Assembly (NCBI GenBank): GCA_001600455.1
Contig: BCKC01000009.1
Span: 2,356,001-2,420,000, forward strand
Length of the DNA stretch: 64,000 nt
Origin: Endocalyx cinctus
Lineage: Eukaryota > Ascomycota > Sordariomycetes > Amphisphaeriales > Apiosporaceae
Direction: 5' to 3'
Below are positions 34,506 to 47,261 of this stretch, piece by piece (within the stretch, counting starts at the first letter, position 1; every line of letters begins with the position of its first letter). Below the pieces are notes generated by a model. The model had not been told where the DNA came from and ran no database searches. It saw only the letters and a list, made by a program, of their open reading frames with translations. Position numbers and translations under genes: made by a program.

Positions 34506-37114
34506 ATGGTTAATGAAGGTGAAAGCCCATTACCTCAAACGGTAATAACGGACGAACGGGCCGGACGGCCACGACCGCCACCTAATCGGCGACGAGACAA
34601 ACCACAGCTATCCTGCATGTCATGTCGTCGACGCAAGTCAGTTTTAGTATAACCTTACCTACCGTGTGAAATTATGTGTTAACCTATCAACCGAACCGTA
34701 GGTTGCGATGTGACCGTCAGCACCCTTGCTCTAATTGTGTGGTTAGTTTCAACTATCCACTCAACTTACTTAATTCTGATCCTGTACTCATACGCAGCGT
34801 AGAAACGTGGTGTGGAAGCCACCTGCACTTACGTGAACAACACCTCTTCTCCTTCCGAAACTGGCACGTCTGCTGTGCCTAATAAAAGCGTCCAGGATCG
34901 TCTTTCCCAGTTAGAGAATCTAGTTGTCTCTCTCATGAGCCAAAACACCGCTACCACCTCGGACCAATTTTCCGTCGATCACCCTGTCGAGGAAGATTTG
35001 ACTATACAGTCTGACCTCGGTACTCTCAGCCTAAGCGACACCGGAACTAGATACCACGACCAATCTCACTGGATCACTGTTATGAACGAAATCGCCGAGT
35101 TGAAGGAACTTTCCACCACCGATGATGATCCGTGCCCCTTCGGCCCCGATTTTGCCCCACTCGATTCTGAAGAGTACAACCTGTCCCTGCTTTACGGCTC
35201 TAGACGCGCTACACGTGAAGAGATACTTGCTACTCTTCCGCGGAAAGATGAAGTAGATCGCTTGATCTCCCGCTACTTTTCAGTGACTCATATCGCCACC
35301 TGTAAGTAATCGCTCCAAGCTCTCCCTCACTTCTTTGTCGCGCTCCCCCCCCCCCCCCCCCCCCGATTAACTGACATATCTATATGAAGGCTCTCTCCAT
35401 AAAGGCGAATTTTTAAAGCAGGTAATATATTTTTTCGAGAATTCTTAATTCTCTTGCCTTATAGAGTTAGACTGACGACCTATCGTAGTACAACCAATTT
35501 TGGCATGACCCTCATGGAACGCCTATTGTTTGGGTTGGCTTGCTGTTCAGCATGCTAAGCCTTTCCAGCGAGTTCACCTATCACGATCTTTCCCAGGACG
35601 AGAGTCAGGAACAGGATAATTCGAAGACATTTGCACGGTCCCGTGTACGCTGCCTCATGGACGAATATCGGGAGAGGACCGTGCAGTGTCTTATCCTAGG
35701 CAGGTATACCCGAGGCGGCCCGTTTGTGATTGAATGTTTGGCACACTATCTTTCCGCCGAGTATTCGCTGCGGCGGGATCCTGATAATGGCGTTTGGCTC
35801 GTTTTCGGCATTACCATCAATCTGGCTAGTACGTCGAGATACCTTGTGACTTTTTTTTTTTTTTTTTAAACATTTATATTCCGTGGCTAAAACTAAATAT
35901 TGCAGTGCGTATGGGATATCATCGAGACCCTAAACACTTTCCGGAAATCTCACCCTACGTCGGAGAAGTACGCCGTCGTCTTTGGGCCATGTTGACTTAC
36001 ATGGATCTGAACATGGCGGATCACAACGGTACTCCCAGGTTGATCAGGACGTCGGTGAGCGACACGGCCGAGCCCCGTAACCTTCTCGACGACGATTTTG
36101 ACTGTAATACGACCGAACTGCCACCCTCACGCCCCGAGACCGAATTCACCGTCATGTTGTTGGTTTTGACCAAAGTACGCATGGCTAAAGCCTACGGCGC
36201 CGTAAGCAATCTGGTCAGCAAAGCAGCGGGGTCATACCCGTACTCGGAAGTTATGCGGGTTGACGCACAGCTTAGAGATGCCAGGAGTAAAGTACCGGAA
36301 CCTTGTCGTAACCGTGGGATGGATGAGTCGATCATGGACTCTCCAGTCTTGATTGTCCAACGGATTTTGATCGAGACGACTTACCATAAGGCACGCCTGG
36401 TACTCCACCGAAGATTTTTAGCTCTTACCAAGAACGAGGACAAGTACTCGTATTCGCGCAAATCGGCGGTAGAATCCGCTCTCAGCATGCTGGCGCTGCA
36501 GCACGCAGTAGGGGAGGATATGAAACCTGCGGGCCGTCTATACACGGCTCAGGTTAGAATGATGGGGATTCTCAAACACAATGTTTTACTCGCTATTAGC
36601 GTCCTATGCTTCCATGTGCAGTATAATCGGAATTCTATCGAGAAGAATGAATTGGAAAACATAAAATATCACCTAAGAAAGACCGAGTCGATTTGGCGCA
36701 CTACCATGCCGAACGGTGTGAAGAAAGGAATAGAGATGATTGAATTCGTCTTTCCGCCGGATTCAGACCAATCTAATATAGTCTTTCCTGCGCCTTCGGA
36801 CTTCCAGGGTACCTGGTTTCCTGGCCCACAAACGATGGATTTCGGGTTTTTGCCTGGTCAAGGTGAGGCATGCGAACAGCCCTCATCTCGCCAGACTTCC
36901 TCTCTCTAACTCATCAATAGATAGCACGGCCACTTTCGGTATGCCATTCCCCTCTTTCGATTCGATATTTAACACTTCACCGATGCCATCCACCTACTCG
37001 ACAGGATATAGTTCATTTCCTGTACCGTCTTCGTCTTTTAGCGATCCTTGGATGCTAGTAGGTAATGATGCTTGGGACGAGGATTCCCCAGGCTCCTCCC
37101 TTCCATCTATATAA
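34506..37114 (+). CDS. Zn2Cys6 transcription factor with fungal-specific regulatory domain
   Basis: Seven exons: 34506-34636, 34702-34741, 34803-35301, 35390-35421, 35489-35828, 35906-36862 and 36921-37114. All joins are in frame, giving 730 residues. Two introns cut the DNA-binding domain. Joined, it has Cys37, Cys40, Cys47, Cys53, Cys56 and Cys65 (SCMSCRRRKLRCDRQHPC, SNCVKRGVEATCTY), the binuclear zinc cluster. A short linker region with SVQDRLSQLENLVVSLM is the usual coiled coil. The fungal_trans (MHR) domain runs from about residue 250, with FWHDPHGTPIVWVGLLFSML, INLAMRMGYHRDPKHFPEIS and EVRRRLWAMLTYMDLNMAD. The C-terminus is Ser/Pro-rich and probably activating. It is a nuclear DNA-binding regulator whose targets cannot be read from sequence. 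It is adjacent to a secreted esterase, but control of that gene is speculation. One intron has a 20-nt C run. Confidence 0.88.
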
Positions 37115-37742
37115 ATGGTTATCGGAAGGGCACTCCAGAATACACGAGGATTTATATATAAAACGCAATAGAAAGAGAGGGAGGCAAAAAAAAAAACACG
37201 ATATCATCCAACGCGGAGCTCGAAGACCTCGGGCATGATCACACCTTCCCCACTAACTTGTTGTTTATATGAATCCTCGGCATGCCTCATCCATGAATTA
37301 TTTCATGCTTTACTGTAATAAAAGCGTAACGAAATTTATGATGACTTACTGCCCTCTTGGATGAAATCTAGTAAATAGAATCCAGTCGCCATGGTAGCTA
37401 GAGTCACCTATTGACCGGATGGTGGGGGGATGCTAAATACCCAGTTCAAGATTTATGGTTCACTTGACCTCAAATTAACCCACCTACCATAATCTCAATA
37501 TTACAAAACCCGATTCTGCAGAATTATTATGTGCACTATCTCTTACAGGAAATGGTTATCTCAATGATTCAAATAATGGTCAACTCTTCGAAAACAGCAG
37601 GTCGGGCCGAACCGATATATTTACTATCAAAAAACGCGTGCGAGCCTACCTCTGATGCCGCGCTCACTAGGGCAGCCGGGCTTGACATTAATGCCACCAC
37701 GGTAGGAGCTGGCGTAGTAGCCTTACTTCTTTCTCGTTTTGA
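37115..37742. other. 3' intergenic region between regulator and esterase
   Basis: Convergent 3' ends. An 84-codon + ORF (37531-37785) overlaps the esterase end and is not supported. Nothing else is seen. Confidence 0.45.
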
Positions 37743-38710
37743 CTATTCTCTGAGACCTAAGAAATCAAGGGCGATATCAACTTGAAAAGGTGGAATATGA
37801 CCGCCACCCTGCACTTCGTATCCGACGAGTTCAGTACCGTCGCCGTACACAATTTTCTTCCAACTCGTTATGGGGCTATCGGTCACGTTTTGGGTGAAGC
37901 TGAGGCCCTTGACCGTACTCCACTGCGCAAGCTGAGCGTCTAGGTTGTTCACCGTAACGGCAAAATCGGCCGTTCCATGAACAATCATCATCTTGGGATA
38001 CGACCCCGTATATCCAGGATACGAGTCTGCCACAAGATCCGCCCACTGCTGTGACGTATAGGTGGAAGCCTTCTGACCCAGAGGGCAGGATTGATCGGTA
38101 GAGAAAGGTGTGGAAGATGCCGCACCTTTCCAACATCCTGCGGGCACACCCGAGTAGGATATTCCTGCTTTGAAGATATCGGGATACGTTGCCGCGAGAA
38201 CGTTCGTTTCCATGGCCCCGGACGAACCGCCCACCACAAAAACTCTGTCGGCATCGGCGCTATAATTGCTGATAGCCCACTTCACAAGACCGGCTAGACC
38301 TTGGGAATCGCTGCCACCCTCGTGCAAGAGGGTCTGAGAAGAGAATGCGTCCCAACAATTGAAGCCATCCTCCACATTCGACGTTGGGAAGAGCATGATA
38401 AAGTTGAGAATGTCGATGTAGGACGGGAGATCCGTAGATGCTTGGTATTGCGCACCTGTTCCTCCACAAGGGTGAAGCTATGGTCTTTGTTAGCTAAAAT
38501 AAGCTGGATAAAGTATTTTAATTCATTGAATGAACCGATTGAAAATATAAGTACCCCAAGAACTATAGCGGGATTTGTGCCGATTGTGTCTGGTGTTAAG
38601 ATAATTGATGAGCCGAGATTACTTGGGTTCTCGTCCCAGTTGGAAATAGACGAGGTCGTGTAAGCGGTTGCGACCGCGGCAAACCCGAAAAAGATAGAAT
38701 AAATATGCAT
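37743..38710 (-). CDS. secreted CE1-type esterase (acetylxylan/feruloyl esterase, PHB-depolymerase fold)
   Basis: Two exons read leftward, 38710-38555 and 38477-37743, joined in phase 0 across a 77-bp intron (GTACTT...CATAG). Together they give 296 residues and rebuild NPAIVLGLHPCGGTGAQYQ, a family landmark. The N-terminus MHIYSIFFGFAAVATAYT is a signal peptide; another in-frame ATG 27 bases upstream would place polar residues before it, so 38710 is preferred. Catalytic features are the nucleophile in VVGGSSGAM (Ser about 137), Asp in IVHGTADFAV and His in QGGGHIPPF. CE1 enzymes of this type remove acetyl or feruloyl groups from plant xylan. No carbohydrate-binding module is present. Specificity between acetylxylan and ferulate cannot be told from the sequence. 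Confidence 0.85.
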
Positions 38711-38737
38711 GATAGGAGTATTAGGTACTATTAACAT

Positions 38738-39644
38738 ATTCGTTTTTAAAGTTAAGCAACCACTTGAGAGTGAAGATGACTACTCCGAAGATTCCACCTC
38801 ACGACGATGGGAGTTGCCTCTAGGAAGGAAAGGAGGAAATGGACTTAATAAACCTTTCTCTCTTTCTCTTTTTCTTCTTCTTTTTTATATTATCGAATCT
38901 TAAATGCGATAAGGGGGGTTAAAAATGATGAAATGTATCAACGGCAGTACTCCTCGGCAGTTTAATGACCTGCGATATAACCTGTATATGTTGTAACAAT
39001 ACGACAAGAGAGCGGAGCTCCTCCGTTTTCAAAAGAGCAGAAGCTAGGTTTAAGTAAGCTAGCAGCGATTGATAATATGATCGATACAATACATCTTGCA
39101 TATCACACTCCAACGGCGGACCGTGACGGGGAAGCGAAGGCCGAATAAGGCAAGTTGTCGTGGACATTCCCCGAGCTCGCCATATCTAACTCGGATACGG
39201 GGCTGGCGGGGGTCACATCTAAGGGACCCTGAGCCGAGAATTTCCACTAGTGAAATGCCGCGGGGTCCGCAATGTTACATTGTAGATCTACTTACCCTGC
39301 TGATGCTATTTGGAGTGCGATCGCTAGAAGGATTATGCCCCATGTCGGACAACCCGAATTAATCATGACGACCGTAGCATGGAATTGAACCATCATACTT
39401 ATAGAGGAGGACATCTTCATCCGTTTACGAATGCGGCGAGGGAGCCCTAGTTGAAATTATTGCCCTCGTGTCAGGCAAAAGGAGATTTCACATTTGTTGC
39501 GCAGGGATGATCGTAACTATATGGTATTCATGCCCTGCCAATCTAGGCAACTAGAGAACAGTTATTGTGGAGATTACTAATCACCAACTACACAAAGTAC
39601 AAGCTGATTATCTAAAGGTGAATTATCGTGTATGAGGCCTCTAT
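38738..39644. other. intergenic region, no gene seen
   Basis: AT-rich leader of the esterase followed by about 700 bp of mixed sequence with only overlapping short ORFs. I see no recognisable catalytic-domain remnant of the neighbouring GH79 fragment. Confidence 0.45.
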
Positions 39645-40077
39645 CTATCCCAATAAACCGGCTGTGCAATTACCATGAGTGCCGACGAGGCAGTCAAGAA
39701 TTGTCACCGTTCCGCTCCCCACATTAAAAATCATGCTATCATTCTTGACTTGATGATCTAGACCATTTCTGTCTTCCCACGTCCATTGTAGGCCCGCATA
39801 GATCAGATTATTCGTTGCCAAAGCACCTTCCGGAGCGTCGAGATGATATACTAAGGCGGTATGTATATTGCCGTCCGAATTTCTAGACCATGCGTGCAAG
39901 TTTACCGGTTTGAAATGCCGCATAGGCAACGAAACGTCCATCTCGATCGTTATCATTGCCGAGCTCTACCACCTGCGTTTCGCCACCTTTACCAATGAAA
40001 TCCGCGACGAAGGGTTGGGAGTAAAAGTTTGGCCTGACTTGTGGAGATCCAGCTTTGCTCTCCATTGCACGCCGCAT
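39645..40077 (-). pseudogene. truncated GH79 beta-glucuronidase-like remnant (C-terminal domain only)
   Basis: Two overlapping minus-strand frames carry consecutive parts of the beta-sandwich C-terminal domain of fungal GH79 proteins. The first (40077-39883) has VRPNFYSQPFVADFIGKGG, TQVVELGND and FVAYAAFQTGKLARMV. The second (about 39910-39645) has NLHAWSRNSD, LVYHLDAPEGAL and LIYAGLQWTWEDRNG and ends in a stop. The frame must change within about 39890-39910, consistent with a small deletion. The (beta/alpha)8 catalytic domain that should precede it is absent, because an in-frame stop and unrelated DNA lie upstream. The remnant is therefore judged non-functional. GH79 enzymes release glucuronic acid from arabinogalactan. 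Family assignment is from remembered motif similarity. Confidence 0.6.
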
Positions 40078-40233
40078 GTTAAGACTCGCTGATAAGAATA
40101 GAATACTAACATACTAGCTTTCGTCGAAAAAGGAATTTTCAGAAAGTATTTGTACTATGATTTATGTATACTCGCCAGTTTTCTTTCCCTTTGCTCCTTT
40201 TACTCTTCCCATACCTGCCACAACTTCCTGTCA

Positions 40234-40264
<31 letters not shown>

Positions 40265-40629
40265 AGAGCTTCTACGTTATCTCAGTGGATGAGTTTGTTG
40301 CTTCTAATCCAATATAATCTCTTTGAACTGGCTTCCAAGCGCCCAATCATCTGGTTTCTCGTCTGCAACTCCACCATTTCTCCAAAAGCCAAGATAATTC
40401 AATATTTACCTGAGTCTTTCAAATCTTGCCTGACTACCTAGCAGGATACAGTGAGTTAACTGCATTAGTGAGCCCTGGTGCTACCGCCGTTGCTACTACT
40501 TGGCTTCGACTTCGACTTGATAGGATATCTAATAAAATTAAGCCCTTCCACTAGTTGAAAACTTATCTCTAGGTGTTTTTCTTTTCGGGAGGTTCCTTGG
40601 AACATAATTCGCCAAGTTTGAAATACCCG

Positions 40630-40662
<33 letters not shown>

Positions 40663-40970
40663 AGACCTTGTGCGGCCGCAACATCTACTAATTAAAACAA
40701 TAGTAGAGAAAGTGACGTTTTCATACCTACACAGCCACGGTAATACTAAGCCAGTGTAACCAATTGATATCATCTGGTGATACTTCTTCCCCGCACATCT
40801 TGACATATCAGCGGGGAAGCGTTGGCCCACTCACAACTCTACTCATCTCTACTCCCGTATTTTAACTACAAACCTTAGGTTAGAGAAAAAAAGACAGCTC
40901 TCTGTATGCGATCATTCGAGAGAGAAATTTTAACACTTCGTTGATTAGATCACATCGCAGAAAAATCATC
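40078..40970. other. upstream region of the flavoprotein gene
   Basis: It contains a (CA)n-(TA)n microsatellite (40233-40263) and a 32-nt poly-A run (40629-40660). ORFs at 40157-40441 and 40465-40830 are low-complexity or unsupported. Confidence 0.45.
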
Positions 40971-42439
40971 ATGAATCAATATGATCTTATCGTCGTAGGC
41001 TCGGGTTTCGCTGGGTGTATGACCACGCTTAATTTCCTTGAAACTTGCAGAATGCAGAATAAGAACGGCCGAGTCGCTCTCATAGAAGTCGGCAAAGAAG
41101 ATGAACGCTGTGGCGCCTCGCGCTGGACTATGGCCTACTTACGACTTGACAAGAATCTCGCCTTTGACGAAGACTGGAAATACGAGATGAAAATGGTATC
41201 ACAAGGCAAAGCAGACATGGAATACTGCGATAAGTTGGGCGAAAAAGCACAAGAGACAGCTCTATACTTAGAGGAACACGGGGTAAAGTTCGTGCACCAT
41301 GACGAGGAAAACGTGCTCTTAGAGTTCAAAACGGAGCAGCATTTCGTGTTTCCGGATGGTGGAGGGAAGGCGATTATCGACTGCTTGATTGGCCATATTC
41401 GGAAGCACGAGAATTGTGATATGCACTGGGAAACCGAGGCAACCCACTTGTTGACAGACAAACACGGCATCATTTCCGGATTGCAAGTCCGAAAAAAGGA
41501 CGGCTTATTGCATGACTTGGGCGCTTTAAACGTCGTCCTTGCAAGCGGCGGTTTTGAAGGGAACCAGGAGATGCTGGCGAAGTACGTCGGCAGAGAGACG
41601 AACAAGCTACCTCTTATCGCGCCAGGATTAAAGTATAACCGCGGCGCAGGTTTGAATATGGCTCTCGAAGTCGGCGCCGGCACTTCGGGATCCTTCGACG
41701 GCATGCATTGTGAAATGGTAGATAAACGTGCGACGAAACCTGATGCCGTTATATGGGGTCACAATTATGGAATCGTTGTCAATGAGCACTGCCAGCGCTT
41801 CTACGACGAAGGGAAACGTCATCTTTTCGCTACGTTTGAAATGATAGCCTTGGAGCTCTGGCGTGATCATAATCAGCGAGGCTATTTCATCACAGACGAC
41901 GTGATCATGAAGAGGTTTAGGCCAGGCTGGGTCTTTGACACAACAGACCAAGAGCCAGAGAAGGCGGATACGATATTTGATCTTGCGGTAAAGCTAGGAA
42001 TCGACCCGAAATCGCTGGAAAAGACGGTGGCGCAGTTCAATAAAGCATGCAATGACGCACCATTCGATCTGATGAGGTTGGATGGGAAAGCAACGACGGG
42101 TTTAAGTCCAAATAAGAGTAACTGGGCCAATCCAATTGCTACGCCACCGTTCTACGGATACCCACTTGAAGCCCAACTTACTTTCACCTACGGGGGTGTG
42201 AAGACCAATACGGATGCTCAAGTATTAAGCACGAATGGCGTACCGATCCCTGGTTTATGGGCGGCCGGTGAATTGACAGGTCTCTTCTATAATGGTGAGT
42301 TTGATTCTGTTAACTTGGGGTACGAACCTTTGCTAACGAATATAATTTAGAGTACCCTCCTGCTACATCGGTCTTGAGATCCCTTACGTTTGGAAAACTT
42401 GCAGGTACGAAAATTGCGGAACAGCTTAGCCCCAAATAG
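40971..42439 (+). CDS. FAD-dependent fumarate-reductase/tricarballylate-dehydrogenase-like flavoprotein
   Basis: Two exons, 40971-42294 and 42351-42439, joined across a 56-bp intron (GTGAGT...TTTAG, branch GCTAAC), giving 470 residues. The start is the ATG before NQYDLIVVGSGFAGC; an upstream in-frame TTG is not used. The Rossmann FAD motif is GSGFAG at residues 10-15. Other FAD_binding_2 blocks are NVVLASGGFEGNQEMLAKYV, KYNRGAGLNMALEVGAG and the C-terminal LTFTYGGVKTNTDAQV and PGLWAAGELTGLF. The splice restores GLFYNEYPPATSVLRSLTFG, closely like tricarballylate dehydrogenase (TcuA) and related precorrin/fumarate reductase flavoproteins. The substrate is unknown. No signal or targeting peptide is seen, so it is predicted cytosolic and soluble. 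No CitB-like partner gene lies beside it. Confidence 0.82.
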
Positions 42440-42814
42440 CAGGTATCACACAAGACAAAAAATATTAGTAAAGTATTTTTTAAGAACTACTGTGTAGTTT
42501 ACGATATGATTATCCAGAGTATGAAACAATCTTGGGTGCATATGAAACAATATCACGTATATCTGAAATAATTCATGGTTACTTTTTTTTTTTTTTTTAA
42601 TTTTATGAATATTGATGATTAGTATGTCCCCGTCAGATGGGATGCCACTCATCCCGGACGAACTAATTTGATGTGCATAGCTGAAAAAAGATTCTCGTTG
42701 AATTCATATTAACGGCTTATAGGCTTAGGGTTACCCAACAAAATCTTTGTTCTTTAATGTCCGGTTTCCCACAAGCTTGCTATTCTTGAAACAAGGTAAT
42801 TATATCTGGCATAT

Positions 42815-42848
<34 letters not shown>

Positions 42849-45589
42849 CAGAAACTGGATAAGAGTGTAGAGCTCGGTATATCGACAATTAGATAAAGTT
42901 CACCGCCTGATAACATTGTCAACAATAAGCCTGGTAACTTAGGCCTAGTTAGTCATCTCGACTATCCGGTCGTCGTTGATTTTGAACTACCTCGATCAGA
43001 TTGATTGACAGGATTTCCGCAATTTGTTCTACTTTACCCGATCTTCTTTGACTAATTAAATTTCAATTATGATTAGATTTCAATTATAGCTTTGTACGTG
43101 TGCGATCGATTGCCGTTAATGTAATAAGAGGAGAGGTACAGCAATCCGCCCAACTAAACCGTAGGGCTAGGGTTTTTACTCTTTTATCATAGACATAAGC
43201 AACTTCAATGCCGGTATAATAAAATTCAACAATATCTCGGCTTAGGGTATTTTGAGGGGCTCAAAGTGTAGCAGCTTTAAGACGTTAAACCCATTGTTAT
43301 TACTATCACTAACGACGATAATTCCACTTGACTTAAAACTAAGACAAAAGATGTAATGCAGTTATGAGGTAGGGAGTAATATGGCAGTATGGGTAAATGA
43401 TTAATAAAAGTAATTTTTCCCCGTCCTACTTAAAAAGGAGACAGAAAGAATTCTTACGTAAATAGGGCTCTGCGGTATTGGGCCCCGTACTAGGCCCGAA
43501 AGCGTCCCCCTCCGCTGTTACTTACCCTTGGTCCTAAGGGAGTCATACAGCATTCCCGGTCTCCCGGAGAAGGCGAGGGAATTAAGTAACTCGTTTTAAA
43601 GAAAGGTCGAGAGCTTCCGAGCGCACAACTCCGGCAGTACGTAGATACATACCACCGTATTAGTGATTCGCAGTAAGTCACAACTCTCGCCATAAGAGAT
43701 ACCATAATAGTAGAAAGAGAGAGAGAGACTTCACATGGAGGATATCGAGTATTTTTAGAAAGGCTTAACTAATCGTGATTATTTTCTTATCTCCAAAGGT
43801 TTCCTTTATTCTTGACCCTACTCCCGAACTCCGTTAAAATTATATAACAAAGCGCAGAAATAAGAACCATCCTTGACCCAGCATGTTTATTATAAATAAA
43901 TCATAGGAAAGTATTCTGTATATAATATCATTAGATTAACAGGCAGTATAGATCATAGCTACGCAGTTGCGTAGTAGCTAAGTCTTGGTATAACTATGTC
44001 ATATATTATTTTCAATACTGACAATGTCGTCGACTTTACAAGTATATACAAGATCGTACCACACTACGAAAGAACTAGTAGAAAATAACCCCTATGCGTA
44101 AGAGGCAGTACTAAAATTAATTATATTAGTTTTTTTTTTTTTTTTTTTTTCATTTTAGTCGATCCTAAATTCGGAAAATAAAACAGGACTAAGTCTAATA
44201 CAGAGTACATATAACGGCTTTTTGTCTTTTCTTTTCGGAAAAGTGTGAATACCACACTATGTACTATAGCGCAGGACTTCATACTACGGCACAGAAAAAT
44301 TTGAACGGTGGAGAGAGGTTGGCCCACCTGTCAGCCTTCTAGTATACTATACTCATGTACACTATATTAGTGTAGTATCCATATACATATGGTATACTAT
44401 GCAAAGTATAGTTCGTACCAATAATTCCCCCCTCTTAATCGTGAACATACGTTGTAGTATAGATGGGAGAAGGAGGGTTTCCGAAGGATTGAAAATGATT
44501 TATTTATTTCCTCTGCGCATTTTTTTTTTTAACAACTAGAAAAGAAAACCTATGTGTAGACAGATCATTATCAATAGATCTCCTCAGGTTTTTACGGTCT
44601 TCTCGAAATCTCTCATAGATCTACTACGTATATGTAGTATGCCGACGACGATAATAAGTTATTTATTTATCCCCTTTAAGCTTCCATCTTGTGGAACGTG
44701 AAGTATCGGCCGTTATTACTTGAATTGATACCCGGCCGCTTAGATCGCCTCCCTACCTACGCTAGGCACATACGCGTATGCTACCGGTAGCAGGTTTGCT
44801 TAATATATAATGAGAACCATTATTATCATAATAAGGATCGTTATTATCGGGTCATTTCCCTGTGCGGATTAAGGATCTTGTAACTATCTCAATCAATTCC
44901 AATCGATTGGTCTGACATCCCCCGGCTTCTAAACCACATTCGGACAGATGGGTCGTTTCAGTACGACCTAGAAAACACACAGACCTTCCACGGATGAACT
45001 GATAGAATTTAGATCTTGTCGCCGATCCAACTTACTGGTATTCAACTGATTTTCATGCCCAGCGTTTGAGAACCGCATTTATTATTACACTAGCTATATA
45101 CGTCTAAGCCGGTTCCTGAGCTCAGGTCTTACAGTTATCTTAGCGGAGATTGTCCAAATTTTGTTCATTTCGCCGCTGTGATATTGGATGTCAGATAGGT
45201 CTATTTCTCCGATGTGACATATGTCAATATGGGTCTATTCGAGTTATGCGTGCGTACGGAGTAAGAGAACGCTTTCATGTTTCGACAAGGCATGCTTCGA
45301 TGCAATCTTAGAATCTGTACTAGTGTAACGCAGCCTTTGAAGAGAATTTAGAATAGAAGGAGAAAAATCAGTACTTACGTCTTAACCATCCACCCAACCA
45401 ATAGCTTCACTCCTTACTTTTTTTTTCTTACTTTTTTTTTTTTTTTTTTTTTACGAGCCGCCAGATACCTGCGTTCGCGACCGTGAAATTTTCTTAATTT
45501 GAGAGTCTATACTTTGAGCTGTCGCCAGAGTGTCTTTTTCTCTCCTTTTATCACTCTCGGTCCATTTGGAGAAGGGAAGATAAAGAAAA
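42440..45589. other. 3.1-kb AT-rich intergenic region, no gene seen
   Basis: AT-rich DNA with poly-A (42817-42846), poly-T (44130-44150 and 45430-45452) and many TATACTA-like stretches. A slightly GC-richer patch at about 43460-43690 carries no convincing ORF or RNA fold that I can identify. Confidence 0.45.
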
Positions 45590-47261
45590 ATGGAGGGGAC
45601 CGTAGTGACTCGTGGTCCTACGCTTTTAGCTATTGACGTCTCATTTCTCGTCGTTGCTGTTGTCGCTGTATTGTTAAGATGCTTCGTACGATTGTTTATA
45701 GTTAAAAAATTTGGTTCAGGTGGGTTGCCAAAGTACCGAACTGCTTCGAAATCAATGATTTTCAACTGACATTTTTCTCTTCTTTTCTTTTTTTTTTGCT
45801 CCCACACAGACGATTGGCTTATGGTAGCAGCTGCGGTTTGTCACCTTTTTTTTACATTCCGAATACTTTATATTTTAGTTGGATCATTTTCTTATATTGA
45901 ATTTTAGGTCAGCTTTGCCCTATACAATACTTGCTCCATTTCAGGTGTTCATTATGGCACCGGACGTCATAAGAGCGATCTGTCACCGGAAAACTTTGCT
46001 AGAGCCAAAGAGGTGTGTAGAGTACATCCGTTGGTTTGCAAGTCAATTGAGGCTAATCTGGCGATAGTATTGGTATTTTTGCTACTTGACCTACGCGACG
46101 ACGATGTTTCTGTCCAAAACTTCCATCGCCTTATTCCTGCTCCGTCTGACCATCCAAAAGAGTCATCGGATAATTATTTACACGAACGCCATCGTCACCG
46201 CCATCACGTGTGGCGTATTTTTCCTCGTTACGGTATTTCAAGTGCGTATTTCGAATAGACAACAACCTCATTCTGTAGAGATTAGTGGCTAACCTTTTTT
46301 TTTTTTTTTTTTTTTTTTAAGTGCAACCCGGTATCGTACTTCTGGGACAAATATACCCAAGAAGGTACATGTATCAGTTCACAGATTGTCATCGCTCTAG
46401 CCTACCTTTACAGCGTCTGCTCGGTCATCACCGACTTTACTTACGCGCTGCTACCGGCCTGGATAGTATGGAATCTCCAAATGAAGAAGAGGACGAAGTA
46501 CGCTTTGATCCCACTGATGTTCATGGGATGCGTGTAAGTTCAGTCTTCAGCTCTTGTTTCGTTCACTAAAAATAATCTAACTTATTCCGCCCCTCTTGCG
46601 ACGTAGAGCGAGCGCCGCCGTCGTTGTTAGGTTCGCTTACCTCCCGAGAATCGCCGACGAGGATTTTCTATGGAGTACTCTTGACATTGCCATCTGGTCC
46701 ACGGTGGAAGAAGGGCTGGCGATTTCAGCCGGTAGTTTGGCAACTTTAAGGCCGCTGGCGAAGCTGGTAGCTTTGAAATTGGGACTCACGAGACCGTCAA
46801 CATACAAACAATCTTCGTATTACAACAAGATGGACGGCAGCCGGCTCGATCAGCTTCAACGCAGTCGAAACGCAGGCGAAGCCGTGAACCTCGGCACCTT
46901 CAAAAGCCGGAGGGGTGACTCCTTGGACGGCTACGACGGAGCTGGTGGCTTGAAGGCATACGAGGTCAACGTCGAAGCAGGTTCCGATCGCAAGCAGTCA
47001 GAACACACCAAGCCCATCCACGGCGTGATGCACGGTGTAACTTACGAAGTTCGCTCCGAATATATCGGCACGGAGAAGCTGATAGATGCGACACGAGGCG
47101 ATGGAATCAAGATCTCTAACGGTCAAAGTTCTAGACCGGGCACAAAGTCAAAATCATCAAGCGTGGAAGAGCTCCATCCTAAGTCATCCAAGGATACCTC
47201 GTGGGATGAAAATACGCCGAAAATGCCCAAGAGTTTTCTATCAAATGCGTCAGATGATTAA
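45590..47261 (+). CDS. PTH11/SAT4-type seven-transmembrane (fungal rhodopsin-like) protein
   Basis: Six exons: 45590-45719, 45810-45835, 45908-46012, 46068-46241, 46322-46533 and 46607-47261. All are in frame, giving 433 residues. The assembled protein reads through membrane helices typical of the family: SFLVVAVVAVLLRCFVRL, DDWLMVAAAVSFALYNTCSI, the extracellular loop GVHYGTGRHKSDLSPENF, YLTYATTMFLSKTSIALFLL, the CGVFFLVTVFQCNPVSYFW loop, LLPAWIVWNLQMKKRTKYAL and MGCVASAAVVVRFAYLPRI. The final exon adds about 150 hydrophilic Ser/Lys-rich residues, a cytosolic tail. Family members are fungal orphan receptors or integral membrane proteins, PTH11 in Magnaporthe being the known example. There is no CFEM domain. 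The short 26-nt second exon and a 55-bp intron make it easy to miss. It may be related to the broken copies at 52.6-54.6 kb. Confidence 0.82.

Noticed and set aside
43460..43690. GC-richer patch considered as a structural RNA or rRNA fragment
   Set aside because: No match to any rRNA or tRNA landmark I could see by eye.
45451..45807. 118-codon minus ORF opposite the first exon of the PTH11-like gene
   Set aside because: Shadow of the coding exon and its T-rich intron on the other strand.
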